Positions 1 through 10,546 of a DNA stretch of 55,477 nucleotides are shown here, in pieces. The stretch is from Fragilariopsis cylindrus CCMP1102 (taxonomy: Eukaryota > Bacillariophyta > Bacillariophyceae > Bacillariales > Bacillariaceae). The position numbers and the translations under genes were made by a program. The stretch is taken from positions 1-55,477 of the forward strand of contig FMBT01000550.1 in the NCBI GenBank assembly GCA_900095095.1. The letters run 5' to 3'. Numbering within the stretch: the first letter of the stretch is position 1; every line of letters starts with the position of its first letter. Under the pieces are notes generated by a model, which was not told where the DNA came from, ran no database searches, and saw only the letters and a list, made by a program, of their open reading frames with translations.

Positions 1-793
1 TACCATGCAAGGTATGTGTGATCCACATTCACCGAAATATTCCAACCTTGTCCGATACGCGGAAGGATATAACACGTGCTGTTGGTATTAAATACGGATT
101 AGCTCATGTTGAAGTGAAAGCTATATATAATGAAGAAAAAAAGAAGTATATCGATCCTGTTATGATTGAAGTTGGTGCACGATTAGCTGGTGGTCGAAAG
201 GCTATCATGGCACAAGCTAGCATTCGTGACTGGAGGTACGTACAAAAACATTGTATTTCGACTTTCGACGGAGTATTTTTACTATATCTATTGTGTTTTC
301 GCGTTATAAAGTGACCTGAAATTGCTCTCTTCTCTCACCAATTATTTCTTATAACACCAACTTCTTTCACCTATTATGTCACATTTTTTACCTGTAGACC
401 ATTCGATGCCATGCTTGACGCCCATTGCGGTTTCCCTCTACAAGTCCCACGCACTTTTACACCCTCGTGGCACGCAAAGCATGTGTACATTCCTTGCAAC
501 AAGGCAGGGATCTTAAAGTCAGTATCAGGAATGGATTTCGAACGACTACAGACATACCATTCTCATGTAGCACTATGTGAGGTTGGAAAGCCAATTGAGA
601 AATCAACTTCTATTATGAGTTTCCCGCCTTCGTTTGGTTATGTGGTATTCGAGAGGACGTCGAACGGGATGCTATCTTAGCACGAAGTGAATTCCAAGTA
701 GAAGTTCACGAAGAAGCCGACGAAAAAGAAGAGGAAAAAGTCGATCTTTATCAAGAAGAGAAAAAAGAAACCGAAGCAGTAAAAATGCAGTGA
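1..793 (+). CDS. ATP-grasp domain protein, 3' part, with a frame break
   Basis: The 5' end lies outside the window; the frame is open from base 3. The first exon ends at 235 and a 162-bp GTACGT...TGTAG intron (236-397) joins in phase to a second exon. The product has the C-terminal half of an ATP-grasp fold: a G-x-x-H-V-E-V-K strand and an I-E-V-G-A-R-L-A-G-G motif, which in this family carries Mg-ATP ligands. Relatives ligate a carboxylate to an amine, as amino-acid or dipeptide ligases; the substrate cannot be told here. The frame stops at 678-680, but a shift of 2 bases at the GAGAG run (651-655) opens a Glu/Lys-rich tail from 656 to a stop at 791-793. That tail looks genuinely coding, so either a 2-base loss/1-base gain or a sequence error sits at about 651-656. 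Confidence 0.72.
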
Positions 794-1371
794 GCGAATC
801 ATAAAAGAAAAAGAGAATGATGAAATAATTATTGAGAAATTTACGAAATTCATAAACAAAAGAGAGAGAGAGAAAGTGGACAGATCCGTGTGTACTAATA
901 TAGTCCTATATGTAGGTCCTATTCATTATAAACAATAATATAACATAAATTTTACTGTAAGGCTATACTGCCAGCACTTTACTGATTAAGGTATATATAT
1001 ATATATATATATAATACTTCAACAACAACATAACTAATCAACCATAGTACTAAGTAACATGATCCCCATCTTTGGGCCCCCCTTTCTGATTACATTTAGG
1101 GGACAGTTCATGATCACGCGCTATCCATGACTGACAACAATCCTTGAAGTCAAATTCACACTTTAAGATTCGGTGTTCTCGAATATTCAAAAAATGACAA
1201 TAAAAAATCACATAAAAATGTGTAACACAACGTCACACTGTTACCTGAGGTGTCACTACTGTTACCTACTGCACAGTAGCAGTTTCATTGTGGCAAGCAT
1301 TTAATTTTTGTCTATTACTGTATCCTACTGTACCTTAGCTATTCATTAATCTATAATATATTTTATCTATC
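794..1371. other. Intergenic, AT-rich
   Basis: No gene is seen. It holds a (TA)n microsatellite at about 992-1012 and a short CTGTTACC direct repeat near 1238-1265. The last part should hold the promoter and 5' UTR of the gene starting at 1372. Confidence 0.6.
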
Positions 1372-2872
1372 ATGCGTATTCAATCGATCATTACAATTGC
1401 TGTATGCCTCGTGGCTTCAGCCAGCTGCAGTCCGATTTCCTCTGGTTTAAAGAAGTACCGTCAACCTTTCAAGATCGGTTTTGATAATGCTTTTAAAATT
1501 GATCCCTCGTCATCATTATCCGTCAAAAAAGACTTCTCCGATCTTCGTGGTGGAGGCAAGGCTGTAGCGCCGAAAGCGGTCCCAGCCTTTTTGAAATGGG
1601 CCTATAGTGCTGTGGGACTTGCTACAACAGCGGTAAGTAGTAGCAACATACCGCTAGGTCCTAATCTTGAATCCTACCGTTAGCTATTTTTATAGAAGAT
1701 ATTTCACATTGATAGATTCTCACCTTGTTTGTCAATTCCTTCCCTTTCATTGTTACTATAGGCTTGGACAACAATTGTCATTACCACAATTCGTTCCAAC
1801 CAACCGCTTGGTGCTATCATGCCGTGTATGCAGCACGGACTCGTCAATCGCATTTCTGTCCTATCGGCAGTACCACTCATACTTTCGTCGTATGGGCTCC
1901 TCCGCTCCGCCGCTGATAGTGATACTTGGGACAAATTAAGCTCTGAATCTTGTCGCAGACAAAATCTTGTATTAGTTGCGACTGGTGTTGCTTCCGCATT
2001 GTGGGTAAACTTTGCACCAACCATTACCAAAATTCCTGGTTCGGAACTATCACATCAAGTATACACTGGTCTAATGAAACAAGCTTTACTTGGTGCATTT
2101 ACATCTGGTGCGGCATTAAGTGCTTACGTTTGGAAGAATTCTCTCCCAGAAGATACTCCATTGTTGTCATTGCCAGGTCGTGTGGTAGACGGCGTTGCAA
2201 AGTCCATCGTGAGCCTTGCTCCCGTTGACCCCGACTACCCTATCAACGTCAAATATTCATTATTAACAACGGGATTTTTAATCCTAACGGCAATACAAGT
2301 ACTTGGACCACATCCACTTGCGGTAATTCCATCATGGACGGGACGTCGACTTTCTCGTGCATTCCCTGTCTGGACATTACTCGCCGCAGTCACATCGTTT
2401 GATCTTAAGGAATCTGCAGAAAAGGGTAAGGTACTACTCCATGACAATCAAATTTTATCCAGGGGTATCAGAGGGTATGGTGTCGTCTACCTCGCATCCA
2501 AGGTTGGGGCGGTGTTCTTTGATCCATCTTTTCCCGTTCATTACCCTGCTGTACAAGCGGTACCAGGGTGGGCAGCGGTAAGTTAGCACAAGGTTGTTTG
2601 TATCGTAGTTGTTTATACTGTTCATACGTCATATCCAACATCCATAATAAAAGATATTGCATGTTGATTTGATTCTTACTAAATTATCTTGTTTGTTCAA
2701 TTGTTCAATCGTTCATTCGTTTGTGCGTCATACATAGGCTGCCATTATCTTTACGACGCTTACATTGCGCTCCGATAGAGTGGGGGACACACTAAGCAAC
2801 TTTGTAAAGGAAGACATTGAATTTGTCAAAAAATGCTTCGGTGTTACGGAGAAGGACCAGAAGAAAAACTAA
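1372..2872 (+). CDS. Multi-pass membrane protein of unknown function, three exons
   Basis: Exons 1372-1632, 1762-2577 and 2738-2872 join in phase 0 across two introns (GTAAGT...TATAG and GTAAGT...CATAG), giving about 403 residues. The N-terminus is a hydrophobic signal peptide (residues 1 to about 20), followed near residue 58 by D-L-R-G-G-G-K, a pattern frequent just after the signal in diatom secretory and plastid-routed proteins. About seven or eight hydrophobic segments follow, so it is an integral membrane protein. The C-terminus is short, charged and Lys-rich. I do not recognise the family. The exon 3 coding end has been copied in tandem just downstream. The exon structure is well supported by the phase match; function is unknown. 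Confidence 0.75.
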
Positions 2873-3107
2873 TCAAAAAGAAAAATTAGTGGGGGACACA
2901 CTATGCAACTATGTAAAGGAAGACATTGAATTTGTCAAACACTGTTTCGGTGTTACGAAGAAGGACCAGAAGAAAAATTGATCAAGAAGAAAACTTTAGT
3001 GGGGGACACACTATGCAACTATGTAAAGGAAGACACTGAATTTGTCAAAAAATGCTTCGGTGTTACGAAGTAGGACTAGAAGAAAAATTAATCAAGAAGA
3101 AAACAAT
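2779..3107 (+). repeat. Three tandem copies (about 110 bp) of the gene's last coding segment
   Basis: Copies begin at 2779, 2888 and 2998, each starting AGTGGGGGACACACTA and differing at a handful of bases. The first is the real 3' end of the membrane-protein gene (stop 2870-2872). The second and third lie after the stop and still resemble the peptide, but have their own stops and substitutions, so they are decayed duplicates in the 3' UTR. Confidence 0.9.
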
Positions 3108-3514
3108 TAATTAAAGAATTTTACTGAAACAAATTTAATGCTACTACTACTATATACCACTCACGCAATTTTCGGCTAGTATTTTGTTGCTCCGGCCAAC
3201 ATCGCAAGGGACGCATCGTGCTTATTTTTTAAACCTTAGAGCAACCATGATTAATTTTATCTCTAACTCTAATATTCGGCATGGCGAGATTTCTTGTGTG
3301 ATTGGGTTACGAAGCGTATTGCAGCGTTTTAATTTCTTTCGTTTTGTTTAGCAATCCAATAGCGATTGCAACAATGGTAGCACTCGTTTGTATCTAGACG
3401 ATTCATGAAGCAACTGTTTATCGATAGGGCAATTCCATAAAAGAAAGTAAAACGATAGGATGTATTTATTTCTTGTCGCATATTTATTATATTAGCAGTT
3501 TTATTTATTATTAT
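3108..3514. other. Convergent intergenic spacer
   Basis: Spacer between the plus-strand membrane-protein gene and the minus-strand transporter. It presumably holds both 3' UTRs. I see no gene or clear repeat in it. Confidence 0.5.
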
Positions 3515-5431
3515 TTAGCAAATAGATGCTCTGGTGCATAATGATTGACGACTATTCTCGACAGAGGTCAGTGACGCTCTTCTTCCTACAGAACGAATTG
3601 ACGTATTTTTCAACAAATCGGATTTTCTTCTAGTACGGTGTAATTTAGATAGGAATACTGATGCAATTTTTATCTTCGCCCATTTATTTTTCGCGTCTAA
3701 TCTTCTTTGACGATCTTCCTCACGTAGTATAGATCTGAGTGGGATCATACATACTGCAGCAATCGCACATGCTACACAAGCAATAATAAGAGCCCCAATA
3801 TCACCAAGAGTTGGATGGAAGTATATAACACCAACAACCAATACGTTCAATGGGATGGTAAATAATGGCATTATTGTTGATCGATGCGAATCTGGTATTA
3901 GTTTACTCCTTAATATACCAATTGATGGAAAGTACATTCCCACACATGCTTCAAAGATAAAGAATGCAACAATGATTGTAAGTAAATTTTGTGTTTGTAT
4001 TGCATATACCGCAACTGAAAATGCAATTGTTGAGATAAATAATATCCCCGTCATGGTACTTTTCACATCCACAGAATGTGATTTTGATAATTTTCCACAT
4101 ATGATCGACCCAATAAATGCACATGCCATAAAACATGAGAATACTGTCCCGAATGGTGTAATCGCAGTTGGACCAAAATATCGTTTTACGCTATTACTTA
4201 TAGCCGGTGGCCATACAACAACAAAGATATACATAGATCCCTCAAACAAACTTTGAACTAATCCAACCAAAAGTATTTTAGGATCTGAGAATATCATTTG
4301 TAACCCGGTGGAGGGTTGTTCGTCGCCGTCATCATCTTCATCATCATCTTCATCGTCATTGGTAGTAACAGCCGTATCGTCGTCATCGTCATTACTGTTG
4401 CTACTAATGGATGACTTCTTGTCTTCGTTGTCGTTGGCATGATTGTTTTTTTCTTCTTCACTACTCCTTCCACCTCTATTACTTTTATTTTCAGCCCAGT
4501 AAAGTGTAACGAATACCAATGCGGTAACAATAAACCAAGGTGATAATGAAAAAGGACCAGTTGGATTCCCAGCATGATTTGCGGCTACACTAGCTGTCTG
4601 ACCTGCAATGATCGCAATGACAGGATCCCCACCGTAAGCCAATGCAAATGTTTCAGATAACCAACATACTTTGTTGTTACCATTTTTATCATCATCCTCG
4701 TCATCCTCGTCATCGTCGTCCATCTTCCTTTTGGACGATGATGACTTTTCTTTTTCCTTTTTATTAAGTATACCTTGAATTGTAAGAAATTCACCAATTA
4801 ACCATGATTCAGGTGCACTACATAACCATGATGATGCTACACTACCAATTGCTCGTCCTGCATATAAATAGAATGGTGTATTGGAAAATACTGATATTGA
4901 ACCAATCCCATACAGGATACCTGCACAAAGTGTTGCTGCTTTATGTCCATATTTTTCAGTAAATTTTCCAGTGAATGGACTTAATAAAACAATTGCTAAG
5001 TATCCAATCAATGATATCCGACCAACAAATTGTTTTGCTGTTGCTTCTGGTGTTATATTACTTGTACTACTTCCACCACTTAATAGAAATATCTTTGATG
5101 AATAGACCTGGAAAAAATATGGTCCGGCCATCCAAAAAGACATTCTGAATAAAAAGAATACAGGCAGAAATCGTCGTTGAAGTGACTGAATTTCTCTTGG
5201 TTTTGTTTGCTTTTGATTGACCTTCTTGTTCTTGTTCGTCTTCGCACTATCAATACTACTTGTGCTGCTAACACTATCTGTGTACGATTTTAAATACGGC
5301 CAAACCTTGAGAGTAATACCGGTCGCAACTAATGTTCCTGCCAAATATTTAAAAAGAGTTTCTGGATCTTTTACTATCATATCCATTGTATCCACGTCAA
5401 TAATGAACGTCGATATCATCGATGTCATCAT
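3515..5431 (-). CDS. MFS transporter, MOT2/MFSD5-like (molybdate-anion transporter family)
   Basis: A single-exon 638-residue protein with about twelve membrane segments. The order of signatures follows MFSD5/MOT2: a Y-Q-V-Y-like helix (F-F-Q-V-Y-S-S-K), a G-x-x-x-x-K-Y-G-H-K loop between helices 2 and 3, A-P-E-S-W-L-I-G-E, then L-V-Q-S-L-F-E-G-S-M-Y-I-F-V, T-V-F-S-C-F-M-A and G-M-Y-F-P-S-I-G-I-L-R. Characterised relatives import molybdate for molybdenum cofactor. Two hydrophilic insertions rich in Asp/Glu/Ser/Lys (about residues 225-255 and 315-378) lengthen the loops well beyond the roughly 450-residue animal protein. The first of two adjacent Met codons is taken as start. Substrate is inferred from family only. 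Confidence 0.8.
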   Translation of the reverse strand: MMTSMISTFIIDVDTMDMIVKDPETLFKYLAGTLVATGITLKVWPYLKSYTDSVSSTSSIDSAKTNKNKKVNQKQTKPREIQSLQRRFLPVFFLFRMSFWMAGPYFFQVYSSKIFLLSGGSSTSNITPEATAKQFVGRISLIGYLAIVLLSPFTGKFTEKYGHKAATLCAGILYGIGSISVFSNTPFYLYAGRAIGSVASSWLCSAPESWLIGEFLTIQGILNKKEKEKSSSSKRKMDDDDEDDEDDDKNGNNKVCWLSETFALAYGGDPVIAIIAGQTASVAANHAGNPTGPFSLSPWFIVTALVFVTLYWAENKSNRGGRSSEEEKNNHANDNEDKKSSISSNSNDDDDDTAVTTNDDEDDDEDDDGDEQPSTGLQMIFSDPKILLVGLVQSLFEGSMYIFVVVWPPAISNSVKRYFGPTAITPFGTVFSCFMACAFIGSIICGKLSKSHSVDVKSTMTGILFISTIAFSVAVYAIQTQNLLTIIVAFFIFEACVGMYFPSIGILRSKLIPDSHRSTIMPLFTIPLNVLVVGVIYFHPTLGDIGALIIACVACAIAAVCMIPLRSILREEDRQRRLDAKNKWAKIKIASVFLSKLHRTRRKSDLLKNTSIRSVGRRASLTSVENSRQSLCTRASIC

Positions 5432-7332
5432 TGTAAGAAGGGAAGAAATAGTACTACTGCTGCTGCTGCTGCTGCTACTACCGTCGTTTGACGACGCGTT
5501 CCTGATAATGGGTCTGTAACTATTGAAAAAGAATCATTTGTAACAGATAGAGTAAATAAACGAAGAGTACGTCCGTACTATACGAGACAAAACAATATAA
5601 ATGATACAACAGGTGACTAACATCCAACAACTGTAACAGTGGTTGAGGCGACTAACACCATCGTGTATATCATAAGTTGACAATAACAAAAAATAAATAG
5701 AGTTTAAATAAGAACAGCACCCATGCCGTGGACCGGGACTGATTCGCTGTTTAGTCATGAGTAACTACTCGCGACAAAGCAAATACAACTTACTAATAAT
5801 AGCACACAATTACATTCTATTGCAATACCAAAGTCCTATCTATCTAGCCTATGAGTAGTCTAGAAGTAGGCATGGTATGATTTTAGAAACTGGAAATGAT
5901 GATGATTGGTTCAGTCGTAATTGAGTAACTCGATCGATTCATTCAGTAATCAATTCAATTCAATTTAGCAGTCCATTCCCTTCCTTTTGTATAGTTTAGA
6001 TTACAAATAAAACGTGGAATGGACTACAATGCTTCTTCTTCTTGCTTGTGGTATACAAAGACAACAAATAAATGTCAAATGAAAAGGTGATGATGACCAA
6101 CAATGTATGATCATGATACTTGTACGAGAGTTCCTTCACAAAAAAATATAGAGGCAGATTAATAGATACCATATAATAATATTATAGGACTACTACAGTA
6201 CTTAAATACTCATGTTAAGTCGCCCACATAACAAAACCTTAAAAAATGTTCTTAGGACTTATTGTTCTCAGTCTTTAATTTTCTACCAGCATCATGGATT
6301 AAATCTTTCCTTGTATCTTTAAAATTTGCCAGAGAGGTCTTCATGGTACTAATCTAATACTCTTTAGATCTTAACTTCAAATGGAACCCATCATCATGCA
6401 ATGCGTTCTCTAAGTGTTGTTATTATATTCATGTCCCCAACTATTTCCTTTCATAGTATTGGTCACACTTGGTAGCTAACATCCAGCAGTGTGGGGTGAT
6501 TGCTTGCCAAAATCAAAGTGGTTCCTGATTGTTTTTATGGACAAAATGAACAGAAAAAAGCAAAGACACATTATCATTATGCTAACATTGTTTTTTTTGT
6601 CAATGATACATTTTGGCTGGAGGAATTGTTGGCAGTCCTGTGCAGGTATGTTATGTTGGTAGTATTGATTGACATTTGTACTGAAAAGTGGTACCAATTT
6701 GGTTTATATAGAACTATTGTTTTACAATGGTTGTTTGATTGAAATGATGATTTGTGTATGAACATACCCAAAAGAACCTAGGGTGGTATGATTTGCTAGA
6801 CACAGCTCAACAAACTAACAGAACAATAATTATTGCATATAGCTAAGTAAATCTTGAAGTGTGGGGACGCATAGACTCAACCAATTATGGTTGGGTAAAT
6901 TCCACTCAATTTTGGACTGGAGGATCGGCTCAAAGTGGAGATTTTGGTTGGATAACATTTGCTGGAGGCTAATGCCTCTGTTTTATCTGAAATCATATAA
7001 ATTGACAATGTTTAGTTTCCAGAAGAATAAAAAGTTTGTTATGAATGTTGCTCCAACAGTTCCCGCATATTACACACGTTTCAATTTATTTGGTACCAAG
7101 TTGAAGCTTGAACTATTATGTGGAGACAAACTTGAATGTCTAGTCGAAAACTGGAAAAAGAATACTATAAAGACAAAGCTTACTTAAAAATTGGAAGCCT
7201 AGCAGTAGAAAACCCCGCTCCTCATGGCAAAATATGCAAATATAATAACAAAGAAATAGAATTAGGCTATACAATTTATGAAGCCATTTTTTAGTCTGAT
7301 ACAATTAACTTGTTTGTTCATATTTTAAGTTC
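5432..7332. other. Gene-poor spacer, about 1.9 kb
   Basis: No credible gene is seen. Between about 6476 and 7190 base composition is less extreme, and short peptides can be read in several frames (for example a Gly/Ser/Trp-rich stretch at about 6868-6970), each broken by stops. This may be a decayed gene or mobile element, but I cannot name it. The left part should contain the transporter promoter (divergent side) and the right end the 3' UTR of the next minus-strand gene. Confidence 0.4.
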
Positions 7333-9514
7333 TTATCTTTTTGGGATACTATTTAATACACCCTTTGATATTTCATCAATAACTTCTTTCCGTATATCTT
7401 GTTCTGATTTTGTTCTTGTGACTATGTTGGTTGCAGCAATCGATGTTTTCATTTGTGTTAATATTACACCCATTTCATTATATCTTTGTCCCATTTCATT
7501 ATATTGATCTTCAAATTGGGATATTAATTCTTGTAATGATAATGAGGATGCATGTGGTGGTGTAGTGGGAATACTACCAGTACTATTGTTAGCATCGTTA
7601 TTATTGGCATTGGAATCGGATGATGAAGCAGAAGATACTGATGATGTTCTCGACAAAGCACAAGGATGCATCCTATTAGTACTACCACCACTCCCACTCA
7701 CAGCTGCTGCTGCTTCTATTGTTGTTCTGTCACTACCGTTGCCGCTTCTTCTTCCTCCTTCTTTCTTCTTACTCGCCGCAACTTGTCGACGTGACAGTTT
7801 TTTGGAAGATGACGATGTAGATGATACTATAGGAATCGTCGATGGGGAGTATTCTTCATCCTCGTAAGCGTTCTCGTCGACGGCTTCTGGGGGTACCATC
7901 GTCGATGCTTTGTTGACTTTTTTGGGTGGTCTTCCTCGTCTTTTCTTTAAGGGTGGCAAACTTTTCTGACCCTGATTATTGCTTGTGGCAGTTGTCTCTG
8001 TGGTGAATGATGATAAAGAAGAAGTAACAGTAGTACTACTTGTATTACTCACTGTGCGATTGGGTGTCGGTGGTTGTATCGATTTCTTCCTTTTCTTGGT
8101 AGTACTGGCAGTAGCTGTAGTACTAGTACTACTACGGAAAGATGATTTTAATTTGAATTCATCAGCAGTAGACGTTGGTGGCGCCGACAGGGATGGAGGA
8201 GGAAGATGAGCTTCCATTATATTAAGACATGCTCTTACTTTATTCATTAAGTTCGATCCAAGTTTTGGTTTACCAAATGCAACATAACAACTGTGTACTC
8301 TAGCAATAAAAAGAGCACATTTATAACAATCGCGCCTGCTATATAAAAATTTGTAGTGCTTGCATGTTGCTCTGGTCTAGATTAAGTTAATAGAAGATGG
8401 AGAAAGAATGAGTAAACGTGAATGTGAGATGTGATGATTCGAGACAATGTAATATAATACGATGCGATGCGATACGGTATTTAATACCGTCCGTTACACA
8501 CAACAAGTGCAAGCGTACTTCGTGTCTAGCACCGATATTACTTACCGATTTATATTTTCTATATAATTTCCAATCATCTAATGCATGATTGACTGATACA
8601 TATACTTCTAAATCACGGCATAAACCACTTAATAATAATTCACCAGCTTTAACGAATCGATTTGATTGTAATACCAATAGAAGCAAATGATTCGGTATAA
8701 CACCAATAATATTACCACGTATATTCCCTTTTGTCCATAATTGACTATATACCATACCAGATTTGTCAATTAATTCATATGCATCAATTAAACAACGTGC
8801 ATTTGTTGGTCCAAACATTCGTATCATTTTTGGATTTATATCATTATTTGTACCTATATTGTGATTGTGCTTGTTATGATTCTTTTTCTTTTTTTTCTCT
8901 CCACTACCATTGACTTTGACTTCTTCACTTGTTGCTACATCGTAATTGTCATCACTGTGATTATTATCATTATCATTATCGGATGAATCATACATAGCAC
9001 GATTATCAGTACTTTTATTGTTTAGCAATAATTGTTTCATTTTTTTAAATATATATTCACCCTTTTCTCCAATCATATCTGGTTCGTATGGTGATTTTGT
9101 TAGTTCATCGTATAAAATTACATTTTCTTGATTTGCTCCGTTCTCGTTATTTCCCTTATTAGTAGTATCTATCATCATCTTCTCTTTCTCTTCATCTTTC
9201 TCAAATTCAACGTCGTCACCAGTCTTGTAGGCAGAGGCAGGAGAAAATGAACCGGAATTGGGTTGCAAACCTCTCGTTGTCGTCGTTGGTAGATTCATTG
9301 CTATTCTTCTACCACTGCCACTGCCACTGCCACCACCAAGAATTGATCCAATTTCAGCAACTGCCTTTACCTCAACACTACCTAAGTGTGATACTTGTAC
9401 AAACTCATCTTCACCACCTTTCACAACTGCCGGTACCGGACAAGGCATAGGTCTAGGCATTTGTGCCTCGAAGTTGTCCGCATTTATCTTTTGTTGTTGA
9501 TTACTTTGCATCAT
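7333..9514 (-). CDS. Unknown nuclear-type protein with AT-hook, two exons
   Basis: Exon 1 is 9514-8546 and exon 2 is 8376-7333. The intron 8545-8377 is GTAAGT...ATCTAG with phase 0 on both sides, and the frame is open straight through exon 2, giving about 670 residues. Residues about 225-377 are well ordered and span the splice, with runs of aliphatic residues and a Cys-containing stretch (R-R-D-C-Y-K-C-A-L-F). The rest is low complexity. A basic K-K-R-R-G-R-P-P-K-K motif at about 466-476 is a classic AT-hook core, suggesting binding to the minor groove of AT-rich DNA. A short predicted coiled coil lies near the C-terminus. I do not recognise the central domain. Nuclear location is inferred. 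Confidence 0.7.
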
Positions 9515-10546
9515 GATCTTTAATTTTTATTTGTAAATGAGAATAGAGACTTACAAGCTAAATCTGTTTTATGATGTCTACTGTTACTAATAAAAGAAGA
9601 AGTTGAAGTTTGAAGTGTTCTAGTACTGTGACAAGCAACAACGCCGCCATGATCTAGGTACTAACTAGTATGTAAGCGCTTATGAGTGTTTCACATACAT
9701 AGTATCTTTACTGTTCCGTGTGCGCGTTCTCAATATCTCTTAAAGAATTTTGAAGCTGTGTATCATTAGGTTAATTAAGTAAGAAATCCGATCGGTTAAA
9801 TAATGCAAATTGCATCGACACGGTGAAATATAAAATACATCAACCTGGTTCGACTGATTTAGTCCCTTTTTATTCCGCGAAATAACGGGCCAGCTCTTTT
9901 AACACACCAATAAGAACAGACAAATCCATTATTCAAATCGAGTTCCGACGAGCAAAGTCGTCATGTCAATGGGGGTTTCAGTAAACAAAGTATTCGTATG
10001 TTATTTTTGTCAATGGTATGAACGTAGTAAGAATTCATAGGTTGAGCAGGTAACTAATAGTAATTTTAACGCATTGCTGACTTTTCTCGTGCGGATTTGG
10101 CGCCAACCAAGGAAATCAACGAGCTCTCGCTCTACCGTAGTCATTGATTTTCTGTCACGATTATTGTAAATGAGAGAGGATAAAGCACAGAATCAATCAA
10201 ACAAGTCTCTCTCTCTTAATCACCGCACCACTCCTGTCAACGTTGAACAACATATAATTAAAACAACACATCGCTTCCCTACCTCTCCTATTCTTATATC
10301 GGTGGAGTATTGCTATCTTAATTACAGTACAAGTCTACGCATCGTCATCGCTGTCTTTCTGCTCAGCTTTCCTCACCCTGCATAAAGTACTAAATAGATA
10401 CAGGATTCGGCAATCAATCAATCAATCAAGCATTATAACTTATTTATTTCAGCGTCATTTGTTATATATATTTCGCTTGATCTGATTGTACATTTAACTC
10501 ATCATTTTACTTTCTATTAGTCAGTGGATCAAGATCAGATCAAAGT
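9515..10546. other. Divergent promoter region
   Basis: This 1-kb spacer separates the start of the minus-strand AT-hook gene and the start of TLK, so it should hold both promoters. It contains a perfect E2F-like palindrome (10096-10106) and CAATCAATCAATCAA just upstream of TLK (about 10411-10425). No RNA gene or ORF of note is seen. Confidence 0.5.
10096..10106. promoter_or_regulatory. E2F-like site upstream of TLK
   Basis: TTTGGCGCCAA matches the E2F/DP consensus TTTSSCGC on both strands. It lies about 450 bp before the TLK start codon. The motif match is seen; its use is inferred. Confidence 0.45.

Noticed and set aside
6861..7187. Plus-strand 108-codon open frame
   Set aside because: No domain and neighbouring frames read as well; kept only as part of a possible decayed gene.
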